A stretch of DNA of 64,000 nucleotides. Source: Peribacillus deserti (GTDB lineage Bacteria > Bacillota > Bacilli > Bacillales > DSM-1321). Position numbers and translations under genes: made by a program. Location of the stretch: positions 28,796 through 92,795 of the forward strand of contig NZ_PGUY01000063.1 of NCBI RefSeq assembly GCF_002863585.1. Direction: 5' to 3'. The notes beneath the pieces were generated by a model. That model was not told the origin of the DNA. It was given only the letters and a program-made list of their open reading frames with translations, and ran no database searches. This document shows, piece after piece, positions 1 to 8,136 of the stretch; positions within the stretch are counted from its first letter, which is position 1, and every line of letters starts with the position of its first letter.

Positions 1-44
1 TGGGCGAAAATGGACTACATTGTTATGATAATCTTGGTGATTAT

Positions 45-878
45 ATGATTGATAAACCATTGAAACCAATGTTATTGCATAAATCAGAAACTCCGCCTGA
101 AGGAGATTATATACATCAACTTAAATTTGACGGGTTCCGCTGCATTTTTTCATCGTCGAATCATCAAGTCAGGCTTTTCACACGCCATCAGAATGAATGC
201 ACATCACAATTCCCCGATATGCAGATTCGTTTCCCTAGAGATGTTGTCCTTGATGGAGAAATGATTGTCTTAGATCAAGGAAAGCCGTGCTGGGAGTCGG
301 TGATGAAGAGATTTCAAGCTAGGAAGTCTGTGGAACTCGTATCAAGGGAGCTGCCAGCCCATTTCGTTGCTTTTGACATTCTCAAGATAGATGGGAAGGA
401 CATTACAAAGAAGCCGTTAGAGGAGAGACTGGCTATACTTGAACAAGTTGTAGAAGATAGTCAAGTAATCTCTAAAGCAAAGAATTTTGATGACGGGTTA
501 CAACTTTTCCATGCTGTTAAAGAGATGGGTCTAGAAGGCATAGTGTCAAAGCGGAAAGGCAGTGTTTACAACCTGAATACCAGAAGTCAGGATTGGATCA
601 AAGTGAAAAATTATAGGCAGGAAACAGTACAGATTGCTGGGCTTCGGAAAGACAATTTCGGATGGTCCATAATTAAGGATGGAAAATATGTTGGCGTGTG
701 TGAGTTCGTGCCTCCAAATGAACGGAAAGCATTTTGGAAAATAGCGCAGCAGATCGTGAAGGAAGAAGATTCTAGCTGGATACACTTGGAGCCCCTGATC
801 AGATGTAAAGTAAAGTTTCAGGATTATACCAAAGCGGGGTTAATGAGGTCTCCGAGCTTTGTTGAATTTGTATTATAG
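45..878 (+). CDS. ATP-dependent DNA ligase, compact
   Basis: Seals nicks in duplex DNA using ATP, through an enzyme-adenylate intermediate. The nucleotidyltransferase motifs are visible: motif I KFDGF with the adenylated Lys27, motif III around FVAFDIL (about residue 106), motif IV EGIVSKRKG (about 163) and motif V DWIKVKN. An OB-fold-sized C-terminal part follows. At 277 aa it matches the small ligases of Bacillus prophages (YoqV type) and the ligase domain of LigD; no polymerase or phosphoesterase domain is attached. The reading frame is open to the left edge of the window and the Shine-Dalgarno before the ATG is weak (GGTGAT). A start further upstream, outside the window, is therefore possible. 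An ATGA overlap suggests translational coupling to something upstream. A strong terminator follows. Confidence 0.88.
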   Translation: MIDKPLKPMLLHKSETPPEGDYIHQLKFDGFRCIFSSSNHQVRLFTRHQNECTSQFPDMQIRFPRDVVLDGEMIVLDQGKPCWESVMKRFQARKSVELVSRELPAHFVAFDILKIDGKDITKKPLEERLAILEQVVEDSQVISKAKNFDDGLQLFHAVKEMGLEGIVSKRKGSVYNLNTRSQDWIKVKNYRQETVQIAGLRKDNFGWSIIKDGKYVGVCEFVPPNERKAFWKIAQQIVKEEDSSWIHLEPLIRCKVKFQDYTKAGLMRSPSFVEFVL

Positions 879-890
879 TAGTAAAAAAAA

Positions 891-918
891 CAAGCAGTTA
901 ACCTGCTTGTTTTTCTTT
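891..918 (+). terminator. Rho-independent terminator after the ligase gene
   Basis: Stem CAAGCAG/CTGCTTG (891-897 with 903-909) followed by a T-rich run to 918. A preceding A-run makes it possibly active on both strands. Confidence 0.85.
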
Positions 919-948
919 TAAATCCTCATATGCCTCTAGAAAGCTTTT

Positions 949-1107
949 CTAGGTATCTTTTCCATATAGTTCTTTGTTATTTTTAAAGAAAATCTGCATG
1001 GTCAAATCTTTAGCTTGGGCTAGGCAACAAGAGCGTGATGCCCAAACGAGTTTTATATAGGACAAAAAATATTCCTTTTTTAGTGCTCCCCCATGATTTA
1101 CTGTCAT
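949..1107 (-). CDS. Small 52-aa protein downstream of arsR, function unknown
   Basis: A 52-codon frame starting MTVNHGG with an excellent Shine-Dalgarno (AAGGAGG, about 7 nt before the ATG). It lies 49 bp downstream of arsR on the same strand. It contains an adjacent cysteine pair (SRSCCLAQA) in a mildly hydrophobic context and no recognisable domain. An ATCAA-N6-TTGAT operator (1124-1139) sits directly in front of it, so it is probably expressed with the arsenic genes. The Cys pair could bind As(III), but this is inference. It is too short for homology judgement by eye. Confidence 0.55.
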   Translation of the reverse strand: MTVNHGGALKKEYFLSYIKLVWASRSCCLAQAKDLTMQIFFKNNKELYGKDT

Positions 1108-1123
1108 ATAGAGTCCTCCTTAA

Positions 1124-1139
1124 ATCAAAAATAATTGAT
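1124..1139. promoter_or_regulatory. ArsR-type operator 1 (ATCAA-N6-TTGAT)
   Basis: Inverted repeat ATCAA/TTGAT with a 6-nt spacer between arsR and the 52-aa gene. Same geometry as the sites at 1502, 1589 and 1651. Confidence 0.65.
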
Positions 1140-1155
1140 TTTAAACTCAAAAAGA

Positions 1156-1482
1156 TTAGGAACAAGATGGCTTAAACACACAACAAAGCTCATGAGAAAG
1201 CAGATGATTGATCTCATCTTGGTTTATCTGATAGTAACTCCAGGTTCCCCTGGTTTCTTTTGAGATGATATTGGCATCAAGCAATATCTTTAAGTGATAT
1301 GATAATTTGGACTGTGTCATATCCATAAGCGGGGTGAGATCACAGACGCACATTTCTCCTTTTTGAGTCAGGATATTCATGATTTGAAGGCGCTTTTTAT
1401 CTGCCAGAGCTTTGAATTTTGCTTCGTATTTATTAAGGAATTCATCCATGGATATGTCTTGGAGCGGGACTTCAATATTCAT
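1156..1482 (-). CDS. arsR: ArsR/SmtB-family repressor (first arsenic locus)
   Basis: Winged-helix metalloregulator of 108 aa that should leave DNA on binding As(III)/Sb(III). The helix-turn-helix region carries the ArsR signature MCVCDL (CxC, about residues 44-49), followed by MTQSKLSYHLKIL as recognition helix. The C-terminus adds a Cys pair and a further Cys (LCCVFKPSC), which could form part of the metalloid site. The start is the ATG after AAAGGTG. Its promoter and operator lie at 1502-1553, so it is autoregulated by inference. It is divergent from the ArsN1-like acetyltransferase and flavoprotein genes. Confidence 0.93.
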   Translation of the reverse strand: MNIEVPLQDISMDEFLNKYEAKFKALADKKRLQIMNILTQKGEMCVCDLTPLMDMTQSKLSYHLKILLDANIISKETRGTWSYYQINQDEINHLLSHELCCVFKPSCS

Positions 1483-1501
1483 TTCATTTCACCTTTTCTT
1501 A

Positions 1502-1553
1502 ATCAAATCTTCTTGATGTATTCATACTATACCGATATTTATTATTCAGTCAA
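1502..1553 (-). promoter_or_regulatory. arsR promoter with operator 2
   Basis: On the minus strand: -35 TTGACT (1553-1548), 16-nt spacer, -10 TATAGT (1531-1526). The ATCAA-N6-TTGAT inverted repeat (1502-1517) lies just downstream, at the expected transcription start. This is typical placement for repression. Confidence 0.7.
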
Positions 1554-1588
1554 TCTTTTATGTATCCAGAGTTCGTTCTTGAAGATAA

Positions 1589-1604
1589 ATCAATTTTTTT
1601 TGAT
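1589..1604. promoter_or_regulatory. ArsR-type operator 3
   Basis: ATCAA, six T, TTGAT: a perfect inverted repeat located just upstream of the -35 box of the plus-strand promoter. Confidence 0.6.
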
Positions 1605-1611
1605 ATAAATG

Positions 1612-1640
1612 TTGCAGTTGGAAAGTACTACTAATATACT
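1612..1640 (+). promoter_or_regulatory. Promoter for the arsN1-like operon
   Basis: -35 TTGCAG (1612-1617), 17-nt spacer, -10 TATACT (1635-1640). It is flanked by operators at 1589-1604 and 1651-1666. Confidence 0.6.
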
Positions 1641-1650
1641 TGTGTCATAA

Positions 1651-1666
1651 ATCAAAAAAAATTGAT
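1651..1666. promoter_or_regulatory. ArsR-type operator 4
   Basis: ATCAA-N6-TTGAT with extended symmetry (ATAAATCAA/TTGATTTAT). It sits 10 bp after the -10 box, so it overlaps the likely transcription start. Confidence 0.7.
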
Positions 1667-1783
1667 TTATGGAGGTGAATCATTCACTCCTTAATAATTT
1701 AAAGACAATCTTGTTGCGAAGAAGTATACATATCTCAGTAATATTGGTGGTTTAGAGTTGTTGTGACCAGGGAGGCCCTCGAA

Positions 1784-2281
1784 ATGAACGATATTAGGAT
1801 TCGAAATGCTAATCGTAGAGATCTAGATCAAATCATGACAATCTACAACGAAGGAATTGTTGACCGAATTGCAACATTAGAGACGGAAGAAAAGGATCAG
1901 CAATATATGCTGGATTGGTTTGATAAACATGGGGATCGTTACAAAGCGATAGTAGCAGAAATGGAAGATGTTGTAGTGGGATGGGCGAGTTTAAACATAT
2001 ACAATGCCCGTATTGCCTATAACGGCGTAGCTGACCTCTCCGTTTATATCCAGAGAGAATACCGAGGAAAAGGCATTGGCGGAAAATTGATAAGTGCGAT
2101 TGAAGTACTGGCAAAAGAAAAGGCATTTCACAAAATCGTTCTTTCTACATTCCCGTTTAACGAGTTAGGGCAGAGTCTGTACAAGAAAATGGGATTTCGA
2201 ATTGTAGGAGTATATAAAAATCAAGGATTGTTAGATGGATCTTTTGTTGATGTGATGGCGATGGAAAAATTATTAATATAG
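1784..2281 (+). CDS. arsN1: GNAT acetyltransferase, arsinothricin/phosphinothricin N-acetyltransferase type (ArsN1-like)
   Basis: A 165-aa GNAT-fold enzyme expected to acetylate the amino group of phosphinothricin-like amino acids. In arsenic loci this family (ArsN1) detoxifies the organoarsenical antibiotic arsinothricin. Visible features are the N-terminal IRNANRRDLDQI strand-helix, the central WASLNIYNAR strand and the acetyl-CoA loop REYRGKGIGGKL. A C-terminal KMGFRIVGVY segment follows. The ATG at 1784 is chosen because GGGAGG lies 8 nt before it; the upstream in-frame GTG at 1763 would place the Shine-Dalgarno inside the gene. Control by ArsR-type operators supports the arsenic role. 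The substrate remains inferred from family and context. Confidence 0.82.
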   Translation: MNDIRIRNANRRDLDQIMTIYNEGIVDRIATLETEEKDQQYMLDWFDKHGDRYKAIVAEMEDVVVGWASLNIYNARIAYNGVADLSVYIQREYRGKGIGGKLISAIEVLAKEKAFHKIVLSTFPFNELGQSLYKKMGFRIVGVYKNQGLLDGSFVDVMAMEKLLI

Positions 2282-2293
2282 GAGGTATGGAAC

Positions 2294-3655
2294 ATGGATC
2301 AAATAAAAAAACAAACACTACCAGTGGCAATTATCGGGGGTGGGCCTGTCGGGCTCGCCGCAGCAGCTCAATTAATTAAGAAGGGCGAGCCATTTATCTT
2401 GTTTGAAGCAGGAAGCAGTGTCGGTTCAAGCATTCTTGAGTGGGGGCACGTCCGAATGTTTTCACCTTGGCAGTACAATATAGACAAAGCGGCAAAGGAG
2501 TTACTTGAGAAGTCAGGCTGGACTTCTCCGAAAGAACAGGAACTTCCAACAGGCCGCGAACTGGTAGAAAACTACCTTGTTCCGCTAAACAACCTGCCAG
2601 AAATAAAAGAGAACATCTTGTTAAATGCAAAAGTGGTGGGAGTTGCTAAAAAGGGACTCGATAAGCTGAAAACAGCCCAAAGGGATCATGCTCCCTTCCA
2701 ATTGTATGTAGAAAAGGACGGAGACACAAAGGTATTTGAGGCAAAGGCGGTCATTGATTCTTCAGGAACATGGACAAATCCAAATCCCATCCTCTCTAAC
2801 GGTATTTGGACAAAAGCAGAAAAGACATTGAAACATCGGATTTTCTATGGAATTCCGAACGTACAGGAACTTGAAGAGCGATATAAGAATAAAACCGTAA
2901 TGGTGATTGGAAGCGGCCATTCTGCCATCAATGCCCTACTTGAATTAGCAGCGTTGAAAGCAAAATTCCAAGATACGGGCATTCACTGGGTTCTTCGAAA
3001 GAACAGGGTGCAGGATGTCTATGGAGGCCAGGAAAGAGACGGATTGCCAGCCCGCGGGGAACTCGGCATCAACATACAAAGATTAGTCGAATCGAAACAA
3101 ATTACTGTTCATACGCCATTTTATATAAGCAGTGTAAAGGAATTGAATGGCACCATTATGGTAACAGGAGAGTCAGGAAACGAAGAAGTTTCAGTAGAGG
3201 GAATCGATGAAATCGTCGTCAGTACTGGGTTTAGGCCAGACGTAACCTTCCTGAATGAAATTAGGCTGGATATGGATTCTGCTGTTGAGAGCGTGGAGGC
3301 TCTTGCGCCGCTAATCGATCCCAATATCCATAGCTGTGGGACTGTCAGACCTCACGGGGAAGCAGAACTGCGTCAGCCTGAGAAGGATTTTTATATCGTC
3401 GGGATGAAAAGCTACGGGCGGGCGCCGACTTTCTTACTCGCAACAGGATATGAACAGGTTCGATCCGTGGTCGCTTATTTGACAGGGGACCTGGAAGCGG
3501 CAAAAGAAGTTCAATTGGAGCTTCCTGAAACAGGAGTTTGCAGCACGAATATAGTGACTAGTTGCTGTACTTCAGAAAATCCTGTACAGGAAACAAGTTC
3601 TTGTTGCAGTGTTCCAGTCAGGCTTGAGATCAAAAGTTCTTCTTGCTGCGGGTAA
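2294..3655 (+). CDS. FAD/NAD(P)-dependent oxidoreductase with Cys-pair tail (ArsO/CzcO-like)
   Basis: A 453-aa flavoprotein. The N-terminal FAD-binding Rossmann motif is AIIGGGPVGLAAA (about residues 13-25). A second dinucleotide-binding motif VMVIGSGHSAINA (about 203) fits NAD(P)H, and TGFRPDV near residue 310 is the usual late flavoprotein motif. This is the class B-monooxygenase-like fold found as ArsO in arsenic loci. The last 45 residues contain three vicinal Cys pairs (SCCT, SCCS, SCCG) plus single Cys, separated by short polar linkers. They look like an added As(III)/metal-binding tail. It lies 12 bp after the acetyltransferase with GGAGG before the ATG, so it is in the same operon. 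Substrate is unknown. Confidence 0.8.
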   Translation: MDQIKKQTLPVAIIGGGPVGLAAAAQLIKKGEPFILFEAGSSVGSSILEWGHVRMFSPWQYNIDKAAKELLEKSGWTSPKEQELPTGRELVENYLVPLNNLPEIKENILLNAKVVGVAKKGLDKLKTAQRDHAPFQLYVEKDGDTKVFEAKAVIDSSGTWTNPNPILSNGIWTKAEKTLKHRIFYGIPNVQELEERYKNKTVMVIGSGHSAINALLELAALKAKFQDTGIHWVLRKNRVQDVYGGQERDGLPARGELGINIQRLVESKQITVHTPFYISSVKELNGTIMVTGESGNEEVSVEGIDEIVVSTGFRPDVTFLNEIRLDMDSAVESVEALAPLIDPNIHSCGTVRPHGEAELRQPEKDFYIVGMKSYGRAPTFLLATGYEQVRSVVAYLTGDLEAAKEVQLELPETGVCSTNIVTSCCTSENPVQETSSCCSVPVRLEIKSSSCCG

Positions 3656-3764
3656 ATACAAATTTAGACTAGTATGAAAAGAACAGACTGGTCTTTTCCA
3701 TTCAAAATGTGGAATAACGAATAGAAATCAAGTGCAGCAGAGTATCAGTGTTTCTACAAACATA

Positions 3765-3788
3765 AAAAGCCGCTGATGCGGCTTTTTT
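3765..3788. terminator. Bidirectional terminator between convergent genes
   Basis: AAAAAGCCGC-TGAT-GCGGCTTTTTT, a perfect 10-bp stem with A- and T-tracts on either side. Confidence 0.9.
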
Positions 3789-3808
3789 GTCTAACGACTG
3801 TGACGGTA

Positions 3809-4843
3809 TTATTCGGTAGGGTTTATTTTAGCTTTTCTGTTCGCTATAAATATTTGAATGTTAATCAAGGCGGTTACTGCTATACCCATCCAAAGACAAT
3901 ACTCCAGTAGACTCATACCAATTGATTCGCTTGCAGACCAAATGTTATTTATGATTAATGGGCCCCATATGACCAAAGCTCCCAACGCTATCAATGAAAA
4001 AAAGAATTGCTTGATGAACTTCATGGGGATACCAATTAAACCCATGAAAGATGTGAGAATTGCTAAAGCTACACGACCTCCATCCAATACGGGAATGGGG
4101 ACTAAATTAAGCAGTCCTAATAGTAAACTTATTACTGCAAAGCCTAACCAGAATTCCTGAGCAATCTCAGCCATTGAAATATAGTTTCCAATGGAGTTTT
4201 CTAAATCCCTTTCTGGTGTAACGATATCTGAAAATTTTAAGTCTGTAATTATGTGATAAAAATTGGGGAATACAGCAATAAACTTGTTAAGGGTTAATTT
4301 AAGGGATTCAAAGATTGGCCGCCCTGTTTGTACAAGATAAAAGCTAAATGCTATGAAATAACAAATAAAGTTAATAAGTATTCCAGCAAGGTAAAAGATG
4401 CATTTTTTATATAGGGATAATTTTTCTTCGGCATCTCGATTCACTTTTACATACCCCATGGTTGGAAGAGCCTTAAATTGATAAAAAGTGCCACCATGTT
4501 TGAAGTTAAATAACATTGGGCCGATACCGATTGAAAAATCCGTGACGGGCACTTTAAAAGCTCTTGCGGAAAGATAGTGCCCCAGTTCGTGTAGAGTTAT
4601 TACTAAAAAAAGAATTAACATAAACTTTGCTACTAACAAGACAGTTTGTAATGTAAGAGGCGGAGAATTGCTTAAATAGTTCGCGAATGCACCTATTAAA
4701 ATCCCTGTTAGCGCATATTTGAAAACTTTATCCACGCCATCCTTCTTTCCTTTCCCGATGATCTGTTTAACCATTAAAACAGCACCCATTATAATAAAAA
4801 TAATTGAAACTAATGAAACTGCGAGTACAAAATAGGAATACAC
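3809..4843 (-). CDS. M50-family (site-2 protease-like) membrane metalloprotease
   Basis: A 344-aa intramembrane zinc protease. A transmembrane segment precedes the zinc motif LHELGHYLSA (HExxH, about residue 84). The third-ligand motif NLVPIPVLDGG (about residue 250) lies in a later membrane helix. Several further hydrophobic helices are visible at the N- and C-termini. Such enzymes cut membrane-bound substrates such as anti-sigma factors or signal-peptide remnants. It stands alone between two arsenic loci, reads against both, and has no obvious substrate gene beside it. The N-terminal helices make it longer than SpoIVFB (about 290 aa). Confidence 0.85.
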   Translation of the reverse strand: MYSYFVLAVSLVSIIFIIMGAVLMVKQIIGKGKKDGVDKVFKYALTGILIGAFANYLSNSPPLTLQTVLLVAKFMLILFLVITLHELGHYLSARAFKVPVTDFSIGIGPMLFNFKHGGTFYQFKALPTMGYVKVNRDAEEKLSLYKKCIFYLAGILINFICYFIAFSFYLVQTGRPIFESLKLTLNKFIAVFPNFYHIITDLKFSDIVTPERDLENSIGNYISMAEIAQEFWLGFAVISLLLGLLNLVPIPVLDGGRVALAILTSFMGLIGIPMKFIKQFFFSLIALGALVIWGPLIINNIWSASESIGMSLLEYCLWMGIAVTALINIQIFIANRKAKINPTE

Positions 4844-5077
4844 AATGACACCCCCTTATTAACTATTACAAAATATATGTACAAGTAGTAAAAAAATCCC
4901 ATCAGGTAAGAAAATAATGTACTTCACAGTTACACACATTACTGCAAATGTTATTTCCTTTGTAAAGCTAGTGTAAATTTTAAATGGACGGAGATAATAA
5001 TGGTTGCATATATAAGAGTTTGCTTATACAATGGGTTTCGAACTTGGTAAAGTTCATTTTATTTCAAATAGATTATA

Positions 5078-5095
5078 AGTATATAACTATGTACT
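5078..5095. promoter_or_regulatory. Imperfect palindrome in front of arsRBC
   Basis: AGTATATAACTATGTACT matches its reverse complement at 14 of 18 positions. It sits in the promoter area 24 bp before the arsR start. It differs from the ATCAA-N6-TTGAT sites of the first locus, which suggests a different repressor specificity. Confidence 0.35.
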
Positions 5096-5118
5096 AATTT
5101 AGAATTTGGAGGTATTTG

Positions 5119-5466
5119 ATGCAAACCGATCAAGTTTTAGACATAGAAACGGCTGCTAACCTTCTGAAGGTGCTCGGCGATAAGACTCGTCTAACCATGG
5201 TGAAAATCATGTCTGAGCATGAATGCTGTGTGTGTGAATTTGTGGATCTGTTTGACATGACCCAGCCAGCGATAAGCCAGCATTTACGAAAACTGAAAGA
5301 CAGCGGATTGGTGAAAGAAACCAGAAGAGGACATTGGATTTTTTATTCATTGAACCCTAATTCTCCGTATTACACATTTGTACAACACGTTATCTCTGAC
5401 TTACCTAGTCAACGATATAAAGTAGAAGAACTAGAAACACAGGGGAAAAGAATCTGCTGTGACTAA
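5119..5466 (+). CDS. arsR: ArsR-family repressor of the arsRBC operon
   Basis: A 115-aa winged-helix repressor. The metal motif ECCVCEF contains the CxC signature in the DNA-binding helix region. Recognition helix MTQPAISQHLRKL is typical of ArsR, and a C-terminal Cys pair (RICCD) is present. ATG 5119 is preferred over the TTG three bases upstream because GGAGG then lies 6 nt away. It is the first gene of an operon with arsB and arsC. It differs in sequence from the repressor at 1156-1482, so the two loci probably arose separately. Confidence 0.93.
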   Translation: MQTDQVLDIETAANLLKVLGDKTRLTMVKIMSEHECCVCEFVDLFDMTQPAISQHLRKLKDSGLVKETRRGHWIFYSLNPNSPYYTFVQHVISDLPSQRYKVEELETQGKRICCD

Positions 5467-5484
5467 CGGGGAGGAATACATCAA

Positions 5485-6783
5485 GTGAGTTCGGTTGTTT
5501 TAGCAAGTATTATTTTCTTGCTCACGCTGACATTAGTCATCTGGCAGCCCAGGAATTTATCCATCGGGTGGTCAGCCTGCGGTGGTGCCATACTTGCACT
5601 TTTAGTTGGAGTTGTAGACTTCAATGACGTAATCGACGTAACACAAATTGTGTGGAACGCAACTTTAGCGTTTATTGCTATTATTATCATTTCATTAATT
5701 CTAGATGAAATTGGTTTCTTTGAATGGGCTGCCCTTCATATGGCACGGGCCGCTAAAGGAAACGGAATCAAGATGTTCGTGTATGTAAGTATTTTGGGTG
5801 CCCTCGTTGCCGCATTCTTTGCAAATGACGGAGCTGCACTGATTTTAACACCTATCGTTTTGGCAATGGTTCGTAACTTGAAGTTGGAAGACAAGATGAT
5901 CTTTCCATTCATCATTGCCAGCGGTTTTATTGCAGATACCACATCACTGCCTCTTGTGGTAAGTAATCTCGTGAACATTGTGTCTGCCGATTTCTTTGGA
6001 ATTGGATTCGCGGAATTTGCATCCCGTATGATTGTTCCGAATCTTTTCTCCTTAGCGGCAAGCATCCTGGTTTTATATCTGTATTTCCGAAAAAGCATTC
6101 CGAAGAATTATGATATAGCCCAGTTGAAGAAGCCATCGGATGCGATTAAAGATCTGAAGATGTTTAAATTATCATGGCTGGTACTAGCGATACTATTAGC
6201 TGGATACTTTATCAGCGAATTCTTACACATCCCTGTATCATTCATTGCAGGAATTGTCGCCATTTTCTTCTTATTAATGGCTAGACGAAGCAAGGCCGTC
6301 AACACTGGAGCCGTAGTAAAAGGAGCTCCATGGGCTATCGTATTCTTCTCGATCGGCATGTATGTGGTGGTTTATGGATTAAGAAATGCTGGATTGACTG
6401 GAGTGCTTGCGGATGTCATTCAGGCTGCGGCTAACCAGGGATTATTTATCGGAACCATTTCGATGGGATTCATTGCGGCCATTCTTTCATCCATCATGAA
6501 TAACATGCCGACCGTCATGATTGATGCTCTTGCAATTGCCGACACACATACGGCTGGTGTCATCAAAGAAGGACTGGTTTACGCAAACGTCATTGGTTCT
6601 GATTTAGGGCCGAAAATTACCCCGATTGGTTCTCTCGCTACCCTGTTGTGGCTTCATGTATTGTCACAAAAAGGAGTCAAAATTTCATGGGAAACGTATT
6701 TCAAAACAGGAATCATCCTGACCATTCCTACTCTTTTCATTACACTGGTAGGTCTCTACTTATGGCTGGTTATCATTCATTAA
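5485..6783 (+). CDS. arsB: ArsB-type arsenite efflux permease
   Basis: A 432-aa polytopic membrane protein of the ArsB/NhaD ion-transporter superfamily that exports As(III)/Sb(III). About 11-12 hydrophobic segments are evident. Family-typical stretches include [13 protein letters not shown] (about residue 112) and the late [10 protein letters not shown] and [13 protein letters not shown] motifs. The GTG start at 5485 is preceded by GGGGAGG at 10-11 nt. It lies between arsR and arsC with short gaps, as in classical Firmicute ars operons. There is no arsA ATPase gene nearby, so export should run on the membrane potential. Confidence 0.95.
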   Translation: MSSVVLASIIFLLTLTLVIWQPRNLSIGWSACGGAILALLVGVVDFNDVIDVTQIVWNATLAFIAIIIISLILDEIGFFEWAALHMARAAKGNGIKMFVYVSILGALVAAFFANDGAALILTPIVLAMVRNLKLEDKMIFPFIIASGFIADTTSLPLVVSNLVNIVSADFFGIGFAEFASRMIVPNLFSLAASILVLYLYFRKSIPKNYDIAQLKKPSDAIKDLKMFKLSWLVLAILLAGYFISEFLHIPVSFIAGIVAIFFLLMARRSKAVNTGAVVKGAPWAIVFFSIGMYVVVYGLRNAGLTGVLADVIQAAANQGLFIGTISMGFIAAILSSIMNNMPTVMIDALAIADTHTAGVIKEGLVYANVIGSDLGPKITPIGSLATLLWLHVLSQKGVKISWETYFKTGIILTIPTLFITLVGLYLWLVIIH

Positions 6784-6812
6784 CATAATTACACAAAAAG
6801 GAGCAATTCATC

Positions 6813-7235
6813 ATGTCAAAAAAAACAATTTACTTCTTATGTACAGGTAACTCTTGCCGAAGCCAGATGGCGGAAGGTTGGGCAAAAAAACATTTAAATA
6901 ACGATGAATGGGAAGTGAAAAGTGCTGGACTTGAAGCACACGGGCTAAACCCTAACGCTGTGAAAGCTATGAAAGAAGCGGGAATTGATATTTCTAACCA
7001 GACATCAGATGTCATTGATCCAGAGATTTTAAATAATGCTGATTTAGTTGTGACGCTTTGCGGTCATGCAGCCGATCACTGTCCTGTGACTCCGCCACAT
7101 GTGAAACGCGAACACTGGGGATTTGATGACCCTGCAAAAGCAGAAGGAACAGAAGAAGAGAAATGGGCATTCTTCCAGCGTGTCCGCGATGAAATTGGTG
7201 GCCGTATCAAAAAATTTGCTGAAACTGGCGAATAA
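6813..7235 (+). CDS. arsC: Arsenate reductase, thioredoxin-coupled (low-molecular-weight phosphatase fold)
   Basis: A 140-aa enzyme that reduces As(V) to As(III) for export by ArsB. The P-loop CTGNSCRSQ carries the nucleophilic Cys10, and the redox pair is in LCGHAADHC (about Cys82/Cys89). This triple-Cys arrangement identifies the thioredoxin-dependent Bacillus/Staphylococcus class. Shine-Dalgarno AAGGAG precedes the ATG. It is the last gene of the operon and is followed by a terminator. Confidence 0.97.
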   Translation: MSKKTIYFLCTGNSCRSQMAEGWAKKHLNNDEWEVKSAGLEAHGLNPNAVKAMKEAGIDISNQTSDVIDPEILNNADLVVTLCGHAADHCPVTPPHVKREHWGFDDPAKAEGTEEEKWAFFQRVRDEIGGRIKKFAETGE

Positions 7236-7246
7236 AAGTATCTAGG

Positions 7247-7277
7247 GTCAGGGGGAAACTAATCCCTGACTTTTTTT
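7247..7277 (+). terminator. Terminator of arsRBC
   Basis: GTCAGGG/CCCTGAC stem (7247-7253 with 7264-7270) followed by seven T. Confidence 0.9.
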
Positions 7278-7305
7278 ATAATTACACTATAATAGAGCAA
7301 TCCAT

Positions 7306-7446
7306 ATGAAAAATTACCATGAATTAATTCCAGGGCGAATTTATATTGGTGTAGCCGATAACATACAGAAAGCTCTTCAAAAAGAAAAAATCGTTTATTT
7401 GGTGAAACATACCAATTTAGGAAAGTATCGTATTATGATAGATTGA
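7306..7446 (+). CDS. 46-aa fragment, possibly N-terminus of a dual-specificity phosphatase-like protein
   Basis: Short frame beginning MKNYHELIPGRIYIGVAD. This opening resembles the start of Bacillus dual-specificity/tyrosine phosphatase-like proteins, but the frame stops after 46 codons with no CxxxxxR active site. A TATAAT-like box lies just upstream (about 7288), yet no good Shine-Dalgarno is seen. Most likely a truncated relic at the edge of the accessory region. Confidence 0.35.
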   Translation: MKNYHELIPGRIYIGVADNIQKALQKEKIVYLVKHTNLGKYRIMID

Positions 7447-7468
7447 AGAGTAGAGAGGGGGAATTTTT

Positions 7469-7987
7469 TTGGATGTTAATACAATGGAAATGCTAATAAA
7501 TGGAAGTATTGGTTTGCTTGGTGCTGCTATTGGTGGTGGAGCCTCAATTTGGGCAACAAAAAAACAAATTAGTGAACAAAATAAAAGTGAAGATGAAAGA
7601 GAATCGACTGGAAGAAAGAATACTGAATCAATTATAAGGACATTTTTAATTAATGAGATTAAGCAAAATGTATCTAAAATGAAGTGGCTAGAGGAATATT
7701 TCAATAAAGGTTACGATGACCAAAGCAACCAGACAGTGGGTACTCATGTAGACCTGAAATTTAATGAGTATGAAAAGGTAAAGTATAAGCTGGTAGAAAC
7801 GAATACCCTAGAAAGCTTGAAAACCATTGAAATATACCAAATGTTCTATATGATAAACAATACCGAAGGCTCGCATAGGTTAAGCCATTTTAGCAGTAAT
7901 GAATATGCGTATGTAGTTCAAAGGTATAATTTAGCTAAAGAAATGGTATCAAGCCATTTTGAAGAAAAATATCAGCACTTTGGTTAA
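7469..7987 (+). CDS. Hypothetical membrane-anchored protein, 172 aa
   Basis: I do not recognise this protein. It begins with a short hydrophobic glycine-rich helix (about residues 10-28, ending in IWATKKQ), as a single N-terminal membrane anchor or insertion segment. A charged, helix-rich body of about 140 residues follows. The TTG start has GAGAGGGGG about 8 nt upstream; an ATG 15 bp later is an alternative. AT-rich composition and isolation, with its own terminator, fit an accessory gene. Confidence 0.7.
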   Translation: MDVNTMEMLINGSIGLLGAAIGGGASIWATKKQISEQNKSEDERESTGRKNTESIIRTFLINEIKQNVSKMKWLEEYFNKGYDDQSNQTVGTHVDLKFNEYEKVKYKLVETNTLESLKTIEIYQMFYMINNTEGSHRLSHFSSNEYAYVVQRYNLAKEMVSSHFEEKYQHFG

Positions 7988-8011
7988 GCATCTTCTGAAG
8001 ATGCTTTTTTT
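7988..8011 (+). terminator. Terminator
   Basis: GCATCTT-CTG-AAGATGC hairpin followed by seven T. Confidence 0.9.
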
Positions 8012-8136
8012 AACAAACCAATAGAGGTCTCTTTGGGCCAACAGACTTCCTGCTACCACCTTATGTAAAAAGTGAAAATAGTACAACTTTTATCATGCAT
8101 ATTCTTTATTAAAAGGTAGCGGAAGGGGAATGTAAA

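Noticed and set aside
1669..1755. 28-aa frame starting just after operator 4
   Set aside because: Its start overlaps the operator with no Shine-Dalgarno; the GGAGGTGAATCATTCACTCC stretch is more likely a hairpin in the leader.
4999..5049. Short frame MVAYIRVCLYNG with GGAG upstream, resembling the start of a serine recombinase
   Set aside because: Only about ten residues match and a stop follows; too little to call a relic.
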